DNA of 28,580 nt from Mangrovibacterium sp047972415 (GCA_047972415.1 JBKEAN010000150.1:1-28580), one strand, 5' to 3'. Shown: positions 1 through 9,303, counted from the stretch's first letter. The notes: generated by a model not told the origin, from the letters alone. A program made the numbers and translations.

Positions 1-198
1 AAATAGTAAGGACAGTAGCATCCGGGGATCATATGCATCAGAACCTACCCCTTTGTATTTTATGTATATGTGATTAAAATCCAGCTTGTCAACAATATCT
101 ACGATAAAACGCGCCAGGTGATCTTCCGGTAGCCAATCGCCCAGGTCATATGGCATTAACATCCGCTGTTCACGGTCTGCTCCTATAAATTTCTTCAT
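1..198 (-). CDS. IS1182-like transposase, N-terminal part (runs off left edge)
   Basis: The reverse strand from the ATG at 196-198 gives 66 residues that continue past base 1. The start MKKFIGADREQRMLMPYDL, the motif DWLPEDHLARFIVDIVDKLD and the later GSDAYDPRMLLSLLF are the characteristic N-terminus of DDE transposases of the IS1182 type, which begin with a short helical domain before the catalytic core. The catalytic residues lie outside the window, so it cannot be said whether the enzyme is intact. Its start overlaps, in another frame, the last codons of the truncated glycosidase reading frame. The family call rests on remembered sequence patterns and is fairly secure; the exact element is not identified. 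Confidence 0.8.
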   Translation of the reverse strand, partial: MKKFIGADREQRMLMPYDLGDWLPEDHLARFIVDIVDKLDFNHIYIKYKGVGSDAYDPRMLLSLLF

Positions 199-247
199 GC
201 CTGAAAATACTAATTTTTCCAGCCCTCTGCAAAGCCCGACAGACTCC
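1..247 (-). mobile_element. Partial insertion sequence (IS1182-like), one end only
   Basis: The transposase start at 198 lies within about 50 bases of the point where the GH95-like protein stops resembling a glycosidase (after residues EHLNLAL, about 247-260). The element's end is therefore placed near 228-250, where the minus strand reads GAGTCTGTCGGGCTTTGC next to a CTAG tetranucleotide. The other end and any target duplication are outside the window, so the boundary is inferred and not proven. Confidence 0.5.
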
Positions 248-2014
248 TAGTGCCAGGTTTAAATGCTCCAGGGCTTTTTCCCCGTTTTTAATTGATGAAT
301 AGATGGAACTGATAGTTGCTTGTGTCCACGCGTTCGGAATTCGCGGAGAACCCCAGTATTGTATCGATTTGAGAATAATATCCCTGTTTTCTTCCTGCTC
401 CCAACTCACAAGGTAATAAGGATAAATTTGAAACAAATGGCACCAGTGGCGGTGCAGCAACGGAACAGGTTTATTTACAGAACTCCGGAACCCATTTTCG
501 TCGGCCGGAAAGGGGAGTAGGTTATCAACTACTTCCTGCCATTTTGGTGCTAACGGGTCCTTTAGTTTAAGTTGTTCATTTATTTTTAATAGGGTTTGGG
601 AACCCCACATTAGAGAGGATAAATCGTAGTTATTATCGGCATCGTCTGACGATTCGGGACAATGCCCAACGGGTGTATGAACGGTTCCATTTTCGTCAAT
701 AGTTATTCCATGCAGTACCGTATTTACGGCCCTTCGTAACAAGGGGAACAACTCATTTTTCAGATAGTCTTCATCCATCGAAGTCCGGTAGAACTCCCAC
801 AAATAATAACATAAATAGATGAGGTTTGAACGCTCAGGCGTCTTTGCAGAAGGCCATGTAAAAATGCTTTCGTTTAAATCGGGTCCTGCACAGCGCGAAA
901 TACCGGCCGAGTTATACTGCCAGTCTTCTGGTACATTTGATATTAATACATCTATTTTTTTGTGCAGGTAATCGGGCAGGGTAGCAGCCAATTCAAGTTG
1001 GTTTGAGACATGCAGCGAACTATACAACATTTGGGTATTCATATTAAACCAGATACCTGGCCAAATGGTTGTTTTATACCAGGGGCCCATCAGGTCGCAA
1101 AGCGGTCCGCCTTTGCGCATCATTGATGCGAATTTATATTGATTAATCCAGTACATGCTTTCCATTTTTGCATGCGGGATTGAAATAAAGCTTTTTTTGT
1201 AATACTGATTCCAACCGTTCCGGTGGTCTGCCATTTGTTTGTCAATTTCTCCTTCTGCGGCTAACTGTTTTATTTTTTCAAGCGCTCTTTCCTGCGCCTC
1301 ATTTCCAGGGTAACTATCCTCAACCGAAATAATTAGCCTTTTTACACCATTCCCCACATCCAGTACTTTCCATGCCGTTGAGTAACTTCCTCCTGCATCG
1401 CGGTTTTGGGTACAAACATTAATTCCGTCAATTTCTGAAATGGTGGGGGATGGATTTAAATACCTGGTACCAACTTTCGGGTTTCGGGGAACAATTGATG
1501 CCTCCGGATGAAACATCCAGTTGCATTGAAGTTCATCAGCATTTTTATATTCGATTAAAATGGCATCGTAGTTTTTTAGAACAATGGCACGAAGATTAAC
1601 TTTATGGTTATTTTTCATACCAAGTAAAAAATCAGCTTCGGCATTAAAAAGATCCAGCCGTCCAGTTGCCGCTTCCAGTGCATAGTTTGTTTCCAATGTA
1701 AAATGCCCGATTGGTAACCTGCCATTATCCACGATACTTCTGGCCTCCGAGTTCCGGTGTTCTACAACATCCGTTCGTCCAATGTCAAACCTTAGCTTAT
1801 TCTCATCGTTGGCATAAAACACAGTGCCCAATAAGCCATTACCTAAAAAGGGAGCATTAAAATAATTGGTTGGCGTTTGTTCCCAAATGAGGTCATGCTT
1901 TGCAAGAAAGGTTTTCCAATCAATTGATTCGACTATTCTTGCCGGGTTTCCTTTCCCGAAAGCGTTTGTTCCTGCCAACAGAAGAAGAAAAAAAAGTTTA
2001 ATCGTTGTATTCAT
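170..2014 (-). pseudogene. GH95-like (alpha/alpha)6 glycoside hydrolase, 3' end replaced by an IS
   Basis: The frame encodes 614 residues from the ATG at 2012-2014. Residues 1-20 are a signal peptide (MNTTIKLFFLLLLAGTNAFG), so the product would be exported. The APFLGNGLLGTVFY stretch at about 54-67, the WFNMNTQMLYSSLHVSNQLELA segment mid-protein and the HRHWCHLFQIYPYYL motif near 520 resemble GH95-type glycosidases with an N-terminal beta domain and an (alpha/alpha)6 barrel. Members act on L-fucosides, L-galactosides and related sugars. The last 25 or so residues (GVCRALQRAGK to the stop) lie over the incoming insertion sequence and look unrelated. Family members are longer, so the end of the barrel and the C-terminal domain are probably lost. 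It is transcribed away from the main locus. Family assignment is moderate; the substrate is unknown. Confidence 0.6.
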
Positions 2015-2087
2015 TTATATAACTGTTTGTTCTTACGATAACCGGTGCCACCTGGCTTACAAAATCAGGAAGTAAATTTGCTTGAAA

Positions 2088-2354
2088 TCAAGCTTCTGTA
2101 CACAATGTGTTGTTTGCTGCCGTTTTATTTCTTACGTTTTGTAAATGTTGAATAACAAAGTAACCTAACCTGTAATTTCTTTTGGATCGGCTATCCCATT
2201 CAGGCGATAAGTTCCGGTATTCGGTAAAATTTATCGTTTCATTCAAAAAGATAGAATCGGTCAGCAGTTTGTTCTCCGGGTTCCGTTTTGATACAGATAC
2301 AGGATAAAAAGCTACAGTCAAGACACAAGCGCACAGAAATAAAATTTTATTCAC
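2088..2354 (-). CDS. Small secreted protein or gene remnant, unknown
   Basis: An 88-residue frame begins at a GTG (2352-2354). It opens with a hydrophobic stretch (NKILFLCACVLTVAFYPVSVS) that looks like a signal peptide, followed by a polar tail rich in Asn, Arg and Glu. I recognise no family. It lies 73 bases upstream of the GH95-like gene on the same strand. It could be the first part of an eroded exported protein, since this side of the locus holds other broken genes. The GTG start and lack of homology keep confidence low. Confidence 0.3.
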   Translation of the reverse strand: MNKILFLCACVLTVAFYPVSVSKRNPENKLLTDSIFLNETINFTEYRNLSPEWDSRSKRNYRLGYFVIQHLQNVRNKTAANNTLCTEA

Positions 2355-2430
2355 AAGCCCAATATTTAAAATTTATCGAAAAGAATCAATGATATTGATG
2401 ATTAAGTTGATAATAGTGCCTGTTTTATTG

Positions 2431-2462
2431 AAAAGAAGGAGACAGGGTGCCTCCTTCTTTTT
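2431..2462. terminator. Symmetric hairpin with T-run, likely bidirectional terminator
   Basis: AAAAGAAGGAG (2431-2441) and CTCCTTCTTTT (2451-2461) pair perfectly over 11 bp around a 9-base loop, and the A and T ends give a U-rich 3' end on either strand. It sits between the minus-strand glycosidase side and the plus-strand transposase remnant. Confidence 0.55.
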
Positions 2463-2619
2463 AAGTTAATGAACAGTATGCGGATGTATAAAGCGGATGA
2501 ATTTTGATTTTAATCTATAATATGACTAGTTGTTAATCAAATCATTAGAAATGCCTGGTTATATCAAGTTGTTCTACCATCCTGAGTTATTTGGTAAAAG
2601 ATTTTCATTCAACTGCCAT

Positions 2620-3249
2620 TCAACAATAGGCAAAAGCAAGCAGGGACCTGTCCCCAAAAGGGTAAGAGCCAGCACCCAGACAATTAATGCCAACGATTAT
2701 GTGGCGGCACTTTCCCCCAAGGATTGAAAGAAGCTGGATATACGGGAATCGGCAAAAGGTAAGCTCAAAGGGCTTTTCCATTTCCGTACGGTTTACATTT
2801 AGGACAAGGCCACCAATGCTGTTGAAAAACGACTGCTGGTGGTTTCTAAACGAAAAACAAAGGAAGGGGTGGAAATCAAATACTCCTTCACCAATGCCGG
2901 CCTTGTCCAATACACTGAGCAGGCATTGGCCTACATGCAGGCACAGCGGTTTTTTATTGAACACAGTTTCAAGGAACAAAAACAAATCGTTGGCATGGAC
3001 CAGTTTCAAACCGGCAAATGGAAACCGTGGCACCACCAGATAGCCCTGAATATGCTTGTGGGCGGTTTTATACTGCAAGAAAAACTGTTGAACCAACAGG
3101 AAACCCCATTGCTTTCGGCAAGGGATATCATGGACTTTATGGTCTTTAAGTTTTATCGCCAAATGCCCGATGAGATGATGCTGGAAAAACTAAAGCAACG
3201 CCATATTCGAAGACAACGAGATATAGACTGCTGGTATTCAAAACAATAA
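2620..3249 (+). pseudogene. IS701-like transposase remnant with two internal stops
   Basis: One plus-strand frame reads through a transposase C-terminal half, interrupted by TGA at 2725-2727 and TAG at 2800-2802. Recognisable parts are PKRVRASTQTINANDYVAAL before the first stop, KKLDIRESAKGKLKG between the stops, and after them the segment AQRFFIEHSFKEQKQIVGMDQ followed by KWKPWHHQIALNMLVGG, which holds the catalytic Glu region of IS4/IS701-type DDE transposases. Both stops fall where Trp would fit (TGG to TGA, TGG to TAG), so two point mutations are enough to explain them. The N-terminal half is missing and terminal repeats were not found. The element is dead. Confidence 0.7.
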
Positions 3250-3270
3250 ATGTGTTAAAGTAGAAGTAGT

Positions 3271-4248
3271 TTACAGCGAATTTCGAACAGTAAGTTTCCA
3301 GGGGTTTTCGATGGTTTCCATGTTTTTTGTTCTCAGAAGTTTCGAGATCGATTTTCCCATCGTGTTAAAGTCGGTCGAAAGTGTTGTTATTCCTCCGAGC
3401 AAAACTTCTTTTAAAGGCGTATCGTTGTATGAAATGACTCCAAAATCTTTTCCGAGAGTCAGTTTTTGTAACTCTGCCTGCTTTATCAACGATACTATAT
3501 CGCGGTCATTAACGGTAATGTATAGTTCGCCTTTTTCAATTTTTCGGTTCTTTGTAGTATCTATGTAATCGTGTTGATAACCAAATTCCTCACAGAACTT
3601 TTTCAATCCAAAATATCTTTCGTAAGGTTCTTTTTCATCTTTTTGGACCATGATTATTTTTCGGTACTTCTCAAGGTGTTCTTTTCCAAAGACTAGTGCT
3701 TCGTAGGTATCTTTTTCAAAATTCTGGAAAACGGAAGCATATTTCCCTTTCAGGGCAGGATGAAAATGATCGAGAAGGTACACTTTTCCGTTGAGTTTTT
3801 CTAAAGTTGTATCGATGCCTTCAAACTTCCCGGACATGATAATGTAACTCGTATATTTTCCGTTGGCTTCATTAATTAAAGTGTCAAACACTTTGCGGTT
3901 GTAGTTGTGAAAATATAAATCGACGCTAACATTTTTTCCGACCGATTCGATGAACGAATTATACAAATCTTCTTTAAAAGCGGTGAATTCGTTAAACAAT
4001 AAGAAAATTTTCTGGTCTTGGGCAACACGGGTACTTATTATGAAATAACCTACTCCCGGATTAGAGTCAATAATACCTTTTGATTTTAGTTCGGTTAATC
4101 CTGCAAACACAGTATCTCTCGATAACTTATAAGTCTTAATGAACTCATTAATTGATGGAATCCAATCACCATTTTTATATTTCCCATTTGAAATTCCATC
4201 AACGACATGATTGACGATTAATTTATATTTTGATTGATTGCCTTTCAT
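3271..4248 (-). CDS. GntR-type transcriptional regulator with sugar-binding-like C-terminal domain
   Basis: The 325-residue protein has an N-terminal winged helix-turn-helix (about residues 5-72; KYKNGDWIPSINEFIKTYKLS then LSRDTVFAGLTELKSKGIID and a GVGYFI wing), typical of the GntR superfamily. A LacI/periplasmic-binding-like ligand domain follows (about 78-325; GVISYNDTPLKEVLLGGITTL matches its end). In Bacteroidota this architecture is used by sugar-responsive repressors; the L-fucose regulator FucR of Bacteroides is a GntR member. It is divergent from susC across a 334-bp region with two near-identical operator copies, one at its own promoter, which suggests autorepression and control of susCD. 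A third copy precedes the glycyl radical operon. The ligand is probably the sugar released by the locus enzymes, but this is inference. Confidence 0.88.
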   Translation of the reverse strand: MKGNQSKYKLIVNHVVDGISNGKYKNGDWIPSINEFIKTYKLSRDTVFAGLTELKSKGIIDSNPGVGYFIISTRVAQDQKIFLLFNEFTAFKEDLYNSFIESVGKNVSVDLYFHNYNRKVFDTLINEANGKYTSYIIMSGKFEGIDTTLEKLNGKVYLLDHFHPALKGKYASVFQNFEKDTYEALVFGKEHLEKYRKIIMVQKDEKEPYERYFGLKKFCEEFGYQHDYIDTTKNRKIEKGELYITVNDRDIVSLIKQAELQKLTLGKDFGVISYNDTPLKEVLLGGITTLSTDFNTMGKSISKLLRTKNMETIENPWKLTVRNSL

Positions 4249-4266
4249 TTTTCAAAATGTTTTATG

Positions 4267-4274
4267 CAAAGGTA
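4267..4274 (-). promoter_or_regulatory. Predicted -7 element of the regulator promoter
   Basis: On the minus strand this reads TACCTTTG, a full match to the Bacteroidota -7 consensus TAnnTTTG. It lies 19 bases upstream of the regulator ATG. Operator copy 1 begins 20 bases further upstream, where the -33 element would be. Confidence 0.55.
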
Positions 4275-4294
4275 GTACATTTATTCTAAATGAG

Positions 4295-4314
4295 CTGGTA
4301 TGAACTGGTATGTG
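4295..4314 (-). promoter_or_regulatory. Operator copy 1 (regulator promoter)
   Basis: The plus strand reads CTGGTATGAACTGGTATGTG; its reverse complement, CACATACCAGTTCATACCAG, matches operator 2. Inside are two direct ACCAG units with a 10-bp period, one helical turn. It overlaps the expected -33 region of the regulator promoter, the position expected for autorepression. Confidence 0.7.
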
Positions 4315-4343
4315 TTTTTAAACATTCTATAAATACCGGCAAT

Positions 4344-4363
4344 ACACACCAGTTCATACCAGT
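4344..4363 (+). promoter_or_regulatory. Operator copy 2 (susC promoter)
   Basis: ACACACCAGTTCATACCAGT shares the 15-base core ACCAGTTCATACCAG with copy 1, in opposite orientation. It ends 6 bases before the predicted susC -7 element, so a bound repressor would block the promoter. Confidence 0.7.
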
Positions 4364-4369
4364 TTGTTT

Positions 4370-4377
4370 TATATTTG
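4370..4377 (+). promoter_or_regulatory. Predicted -7 element of the susCD promoter
   Basis: TATATTTG matches the Bacteroidota consensus TAnnTTTG. It predicts transcription starting near 4383-4386 and an untranslated leader of about 200 bases before susC. No clear TTTG -33 element is visible; the operator occupies that site. Confidence 0.55.
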
Positions 4378-4384
4378 TATCACT

Positions 4385-4401
4385 AGATGAACTCTTCATC
4401 T
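4385..4401 (+). other. Hairpin at the predicted 5' end of the susC leader
   Basis: AGATGAA and TTCATCT form a perfect 7-bp stem around the three-base loop CTC, at or just after the predicted transcription start. A hairpin at the extreme 5' end can protect an mRNA from decay. The remainder of the leader (4402-4582) shows no gene, riboswitch or further strong structure. Confidence 0.4.
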
Positions 4402-4582
4402 GTGCACTTGCGAGAAAAAAGTAATGAAACCTGTAAGTATACTTTCGGTAAATCTGTAAAAGTTTATGAATCGAAAATTACACTGCCAATGAATGAAATT
4501 AAATAAATGCAAGAGATAATAGCTACTATTATTAAATGATGGTAGGATGACTTTCCTTTCTTAATCTTAACTAAAAAAACAA

Positions 4583-7500
4583 ATGATGAAACAAATTTGT
4601 GTGAAAAGATTCTGCATTTTTCCATTTGAAATAAAACAAAATAAAAAGTTTGTAAAATTAATTCTATTTCTAGTAATTAGTTTATCTACTGTTTTCTATG
4701 GACGGGCAAACAATAATCTTAATAATGACAATGCTATATTAAAGAGCGTTCAGGCAACTAGCAAAATTGCAGGAATTGTTTCGGATGAAGCAGGGCAACC
4801 AATTATCGGTGCAAATATCATTGAAAAAGGAACAACGAATGGTACAATAACTGATTTTAACGGACATTATACATTGGGAGTAGCGGAAGACGCTGTCTTA
4901 CAAGTGTCCTATATTGGTTATTTGACACAGGAAATACCTCTTGATGGGCAATCAACAATTAATGTCCGATTAGTGGAAGATACCAAAAATCTGGGTGAAG
5001 TTGTGGTGGTTGGTTATGGAACCCAGAAAAAGGGAGAAGTAGCAAGTGCAATTTCGAGCGTTAAGTCGGAAGACTTTATAAAAGCGCCAACTGCTGATGC
5101 TGCGCAATTAGTGAAGGGACAAGTGGCTGGTTTGAGTATTATAACACCAGATGCTAATCCGGTATCAAATTCTCAAATTTCGTTACGGGGAGTATCAACC
5201 TTAATATCAAATGCAACACCGTTGGTATTGATTGACGGGATTCCCGGTGATTTAAATTCCGTTTCTCCTGACGACATTGAGCAGATTGATGTTTTGAAAG
5301 ACGGTTCGGCAGCTGCAATTTATGGAACCAGGGGAACAAATGGGGTAATCCTGATTACAACTCGAAATGCCAAAGGTGAAATGCCAACAGAATTGGATGT
5401 TAATGCTTATATAGCCACTCAGCAAATTACAAGAAAACTTCCTTTCTTTAGCGCAGATGGATACCGGGAGCTAGTTGCTCAGGGAAAAACGGGAGCACAA
5501 GACGATGGCGCAAGTGTAGATTGGCTGGACGAGGTTATGCAAACTCCTCTCACACAAATTTACAATGTGAGTTTGCGAGGTGGAACAAAGACAACCAATT
5601 ACGTTGCCAGTTTTGAGTATCGCGGCATTGAGGGACTTATCAAACGTACAAAGAACGAAATGATCTATCCTAGAGTTGAAGTTACTCACCGTATGTTCGA
5701 GAATAAATTAAAGGTAAATGCCAGCCTTAGCGGATATAACCAAGAGTACTTTGCAGGTTCAGACGATGATAACGGTTATAACCGGGAAGTTTATCGAAAT
5801 GCAATCACCTATAATCCAACAACTCCAATTAAGGATGAAAATGGGAACTGGTCTGAAAGTCCGTCAAAAACCGATTATTTGAACCCGGTTGCTTTGCTTG
5901 AAGAAGTAGAAGGCTTAAATCAGGGAACTACTTTACGAATGTTTGCTGCGGCAACGTATACCCCAATTCCTGGCTTGGATATAAAATATCTTGTCTCCTC
6001 CAATACCTACAATCAGGCCCGTGGTTATTACGAAACTTCGAAGCATATCGCCTCCTACAAAAATGGTCGCACAGGGTTTGCTTCGAGAGGAACTAAAAGA
6101 AAAGTTGATGATCTGTCGGAATTGACTGTTTCCTGGAAGAAGATGCTGAAGGAAAATCATTCGTTTACCCTTTTAGGCGGCTATAGCTGGATGCGAACTA
6201 ACTGGCAATTATATTGGATGCAAAATTTCAATTTTCCATCAGATGATTATTTGTACAACGGAATGGGAAACGGGCAAGCTCTACGAGACGGGCGTGCCAA
6301 TGAGTTTTCGGAACAAAAGGAAAATAAGCTGATCGGTTACTTTGGGCGTTTTAACTACAGCTACAAAGGGAAATATATGCTGGCGGCGAGTGTGCGTTAC
6401 GAAGGTTCATCCAAATTTGGTGCAAACCATAAATGGGGTACATTTCCCTCGGTTTCAGGAGCATGGAATTTGAAGGATGAAGGCTTTATGGAAGATGTTT
6501 CCTTTTTGAGCGAGTTGAAGTTGCGCGCTGGTTATGGAATTACAGGAACAGAACCAGGTGAACCTTATATGTCTCTAAATACATTAGATTTTGGTACGTA
6601 CGTATATTATGGAGGACAGTTTATTAAGACAACAAGGCCAGCTTCGAACGCAAATCCAAATTTGAGATGGGAGCGCAAGAAAGAGACGAATATCGGAGTT
6701 GATTTTGGCTTTTTCAGTGATAAATTAACCGGAACAATCGATTATTATAATCGCACAACCGATGATTTACTCTGGAATTATCAGGTTCCTCTTCCTCCTT
6801 ATTTGTATTCAAACATGACAGCTAATGGAGGTTCGATTCGCAACCGTGGTGTCGAGATTTCTTTAACCGCAACTCCAATTCAGAAAGGAGATATACAATG
6901 GCAAACATCAATCAACTATTCAACCAATCAAAGTGAATTGATGTCTTTGTCGAGCGACCAATATGCTTCTAATGACTATTCAGACCAAGGATGGTTACCT
7001 GAGCCAATGCAAATGGCATCTCACCGGATTCAGGTAGGAGAGCCTATCGGAAATTTCTACGGCTACAAAACAGTTGATATTGACGACGATGGATATTGGA
7101 TTATTGAAGGAGCCAACGGCGAGCCTAAACCAATTGCAGAGCAAGTTCCCGAAGACAAAAAGATCATAGGAAACGGTTTGCCAAAACATTATCTCAATTG
7201 GAATAACAGTTTCCGGTATAAAAACTTCGACTTAGGTATTGCGATGCGCGGAGCGTTTGATTTTGATATTTTGAACGTTTCCCGTTTGCAATTTGGCGCT
7301 CCAATTATGCTTACTCGTGGTAATATTCTTGAAACTTCTTACGACAAAGTTTATGGAAAAGTACCACTGGCTGACGATCAGGGGCTTCAATATGTTAGCT
7401 ACTACGTTGAAAAAGGTGACTATTGGAAAGTCGATAATGTGACGTTGGGTTATACATTTAACTTCAATACCTGGGTAAAATGTCTCAGAGTGTACGGGAT

Positions 7501-7642
7501 CGTTTCTAATCTGGCTACCATTACCGGCTATTCCGGAATTGATCCAGAAGTGGGGATTAGTGGATTAACTCCGGGTGTGGATGATAAGAGCCGTTATCCT
7601 GCGGCAAGGAGCTATACTTTTGGGGTGTCAGTTAAATTTTAA
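4583..7642 (+). CDS. susC: SusC-type TonB-dependent outer-membrane glycan importer
   Basis: The 1019-residue protein has a hydrophobic export segment (about 26-43), then a carboxypeptidase-regulatory-like beta-sandwich (about 60-132; GIVSDEAGQPIIGANI, then NGTITDFNGHYTL). Next come the SusC signature GEVVVVGYGTQKKGEVASAI (about 138-157), a plug domain (ISLRGVSTL, PLVLIDGIPG, IDVLKDGSAAAIYGTRGTNG) and a long beta-barrel ending in an aromatic-rich YTFGVSVKF with terminal Phe. This is the full architecture and usual length of the family. It imports oligosaccharides through the outer membrane using TonB energy and pairs with SusD, which starts 11 bases downstream. Two adjacent ATGs (4583 and 4586) could both serve as start. 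The operator at 4344 and promoter at 4370 put it under the GntR regulator. Confidence 0.95.
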   Translation: MMKQICVKRFCIFPFEIKQNKKFVKLILFLVISLSTVFYGRANNNLNNDNAILKSVQATSKIAGIVSDEAGQPIIGANIIEKGTTNGTITDFNGHYTLGVAEDAVLQVSYIGYLTQEIPLDGQSTINVRLVEDTKNLGEVVVVGYGTQKKGEVASAISSVKSEDFIKAPTADAAQLVKGQVAGLSIITPDANPVSNSQISLRGVSTLISNATPLVLIDGIPGDLNSVSPDDIEQIDVLKDGSAAAIYGTRGTNGVILITTRNAKGEMPTELDVNAYIATQQITRKLPFFSADGYRELVAQGKTGAQDDGASVDWLDEVMQTPLTQIYNVSLRGGTKTTNYVASFEYRGIEGLIKRTKNEMIYPRVEVTHRMFENKLKVNASLSGYNQEYFAGSDDDNGYNREVYRNAITYNPTTPIKDENGNWSESPSKTDYLNPVALLEEVEGLNQGTTLRMFAAATYTPIPGLDIKYLVSSNTYNQARGYYETSKHIASYKNGRTGFASRGTKRKVDDLSELTVSWKKMLKENHSFTLLGGYSWMRTNWQLYWMQNFNFPSDDYLYNGMGNGQALRDGRANEFSEQKENKLIGYFGRFNYSYKGKYMLAASVRYEGSSKFGANHKWGTFPSVSGAWNLKDEGFMEDVSFLSELKLRAGYGITGTEPGEPYMSLNTLDFGTYVYYGGQFIKTTRPASNANPNLRWERKKETNIGVDFGFFSDKLTGTIDYYNRTTDDLLWNYQVPLPPYLYSNMTANGGSIRNRGVEISLTATPIQKGDIQWQTSINYSTNQSELMSLSSDQYASNDYSDQGWLPEPMQMASHRIQVGEPIGNFYGYKTVDIDDDGYWIIEGANGEPKPIAEQVPEDKKIIGNGLPKHYLNWNNSFRYKNFDLGIAMRGAFDFDILNVSRLQFGAPIMLTRGNILETSYDKVYGKVPLADDQGLQYVSYYVEKGDYWKVDNVTLGYTFNFNTWVKCLRVYGIVSNLATITGYSGIDPEVGISGLTPGVDDKSRYPAARSYTFGVSVKF

Positions 7643-7653
7643 AACGAAAGAAT

Positions 7654-9270
7654 ATGAAGACCTATATAAAATTATTAAGCATTTTGTGTTTTGTCGGGAT
7701 TGCTGTCAGTTGTAGCAACGATCTGGATGAAAATGTTTATTCGTTGGTGACAGAGCAAAGCTATAATTATACTTCTAATGATTTTGCACCTACTGTTGCC
7801 AGTGTGTACAGCTATTTTAGATTTGTTGGACATCAGGATTTCTGGGCAACCCAAGAGATGAGTTCTGATGAAATTGTTAACCCTCCGAATTCTTCAGGTT
7901 GGGATGATGGCGGGATCTACCGGATGTTACACTACCATAGATGGACGTCGGAACAAATTCATGTATTGAACACCTGGAATAGTTTTTACAAAGGAGTTGT
8001 TTTATGCAATACGGTCCTCTCATGGATCGATTCCGGAAAACTTCCGGCGGCTTCAGAAGAAGAAAAGCAAGCAGGTGTTGCTGAATTGAGAGCAGTTAGA
8101 GCCTACTATTATTGGTTAATCTGTGATAACTTTGGAGATGCACCGCTTTTGAAAGAACCAACTTTTGATTTGCCTGAGAAAAGCCCACGAAAAGATATTT
8201 ACGATTTTGTTGTGAGCGAACTCAATGAGGTAATTTCCAGTTTGAGCGAAGTACAGGGAGGAGTAATGTATGGCCGGTTGAATAAATGGGCGGCAAAGAC
8301 GCTTTTGGCCAACGTCTATTTAAACGCAGAAGTTTATGTTGGTGAAAGTCACTGGGGGGACTGTATTTCTCTGTGTGACGATATTATCAATAGTCAGAAG
8401 TGTGAACTTTCTCCTAATTATAAAGCTAATTTTCTTGCAACAGGAACGGAGAATTCAAAGGAAATCTTGTTTACTATTCCTTATGATAAAACGCTGGCAT
8501 CGGGAAATTTCATTCACATGTTTTCGTGGCACGGACAGCTTCAGAAGAAATTCGAATTGGAAGCAACACCATGGGGAAGCGGTTCTTCCATGGGAATAAC
8601 TCAATTCATTAATACGTATAATGAAAATGATACTCGATTGGAAGATACCTGGTTGATGGGTGAACAGTATGCTTCTGACGGCACCTTGCTGCTTTGTACT
8701 TATGATATGAAAGGTGAACCGCTCAGTTTTCAGAAAGAAGTGAAAAGTGGAAACTACACCAACGAAACCGATGGTTATCGGATGAATAAATATGAAATTC
8801 TGCCAGGGACTCCCTGGGTCTCGGATACCGATTTCCCTTTGTTTCGTTATTCCGAAGTGTTGCTAATGAAAGCCGAATGCTTATTAAGAATGGGAGAACC
8901 GGGCGCAGGCGCTTTGGTAACCACGGTTCGCGAACGTAATTTCAAGGATCATCCTGAATTAGCCGAAGTAACCGACGAGGAGCTTGCTGAAAATACTTCC
9001 TATCATTATGGTTTTGTTGAAGATTACCAGATTGTAAGAGAAGGAAATACCGATCCGGTTGAGTTTGGTCGTATGCTTGACGAACTTGGATGGGAATTTG
9101 CTTGGGAAATGCACCGCCGCAGAGATATGATCCGGTTTGGTGTTTATACAACTAAAAGCTGGCTTTCTCACGAACCTCAGGGTGCGCATCGAAAAGTATT
9201 CCCAATTCCGGAAAGTGTGTTGACTTCCAATCCAATGCTAACGCAGAACCCGGATTACGTTTCAAATTAG
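7654..9270 (+). CDS. susD: SusD/RagB-type surface glycan-binding lipoprotein
   Basis: The 538-residue protein starts with a lipoprotein signal (MKTYIKLLSILCFVGIAVSC), with Cys20 as lipidation site. An all-helical SusD fold with TPR-like pairs follows: AGVAELRAVRAYYYWLICDNFGDAPL is the canonical helix, PLFRYSEVLLMKAECLLRMGE the later TPR-like segment, and WEFAWEMHRRRDMIRFG plus HRKVFPIPESVLTSNP the standard C-terminal signature. It sits as a lid on the SusC barrel at the cell surface and binds the glycan. It is co-transcribed with susC (11-base gap) and followed by a strong hairpin at 9304-9347. The ligand cannot be read from the sequence; context suggests an arabinofuranose-bearing glycan. 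Confidence 0.95.
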   Translation: MKTYIKLLSILCFVGIAVSCSNDLDENVYSLVTEQSYNYTSNDFAPTVASVYSYFRFVGHQDFWATQEMSSDEIVNPPNSSGWDDGGIYRMLHYHRWTSEQIHVLNTWNSFYKGVVLCNTVLSWIDSGKLPAASEEEKQAGVAELRAVRAYYYWLICDNFGDAPLLKEPTFDLPEKSPRKDIYDFVVSELNEVISSLSEVQGGVMYGRLNKWAAKTLLANVYLNAEVYVGESHWGDCISLCDDIINSQKCELSPNYKANFLATGTENSKEILFTIPYDKTLASGNFIHMFSWHGQLQKKFELEATPWGSGSSMGITQFINTYNENDTRLEDTWLMGEQYASDGTLLLCTYDMKGEPLSFQKEVKSGNYTNETDGYRMNKYEILPGTPWVSDTDFPLFRYSEVLLMKAECLLRMGEPGAGALVTTVRERNFKDHPELAEVTDEELAENTSYHYGFVEDYQIVREGNTDPVEFGRMLDELGWEFAWEMHRRRDMIRFGVYTTKSWLSHEPQGAHRKVFPIPESVLTSNPMLTQNPDYVSN

Positions 9271-9303
9271 TGATCAAAAATAGATATTCTCATTTTTAGA
9301 ACA

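Noticed and set aside
2643..2654. GGGAC-CT-GTCCC inverted repeat as an IS end
   Set aside because: It lies inside the transposase remnant reading frame and has no partner near 3249; likely coincidental.
2620..3162. A 180-codon minus-strand frame
   Set aside because: It is exactly antisense to the transposase remnant, whose plus-strand reading has clear DDE transposase motifs; the minus reading has none.
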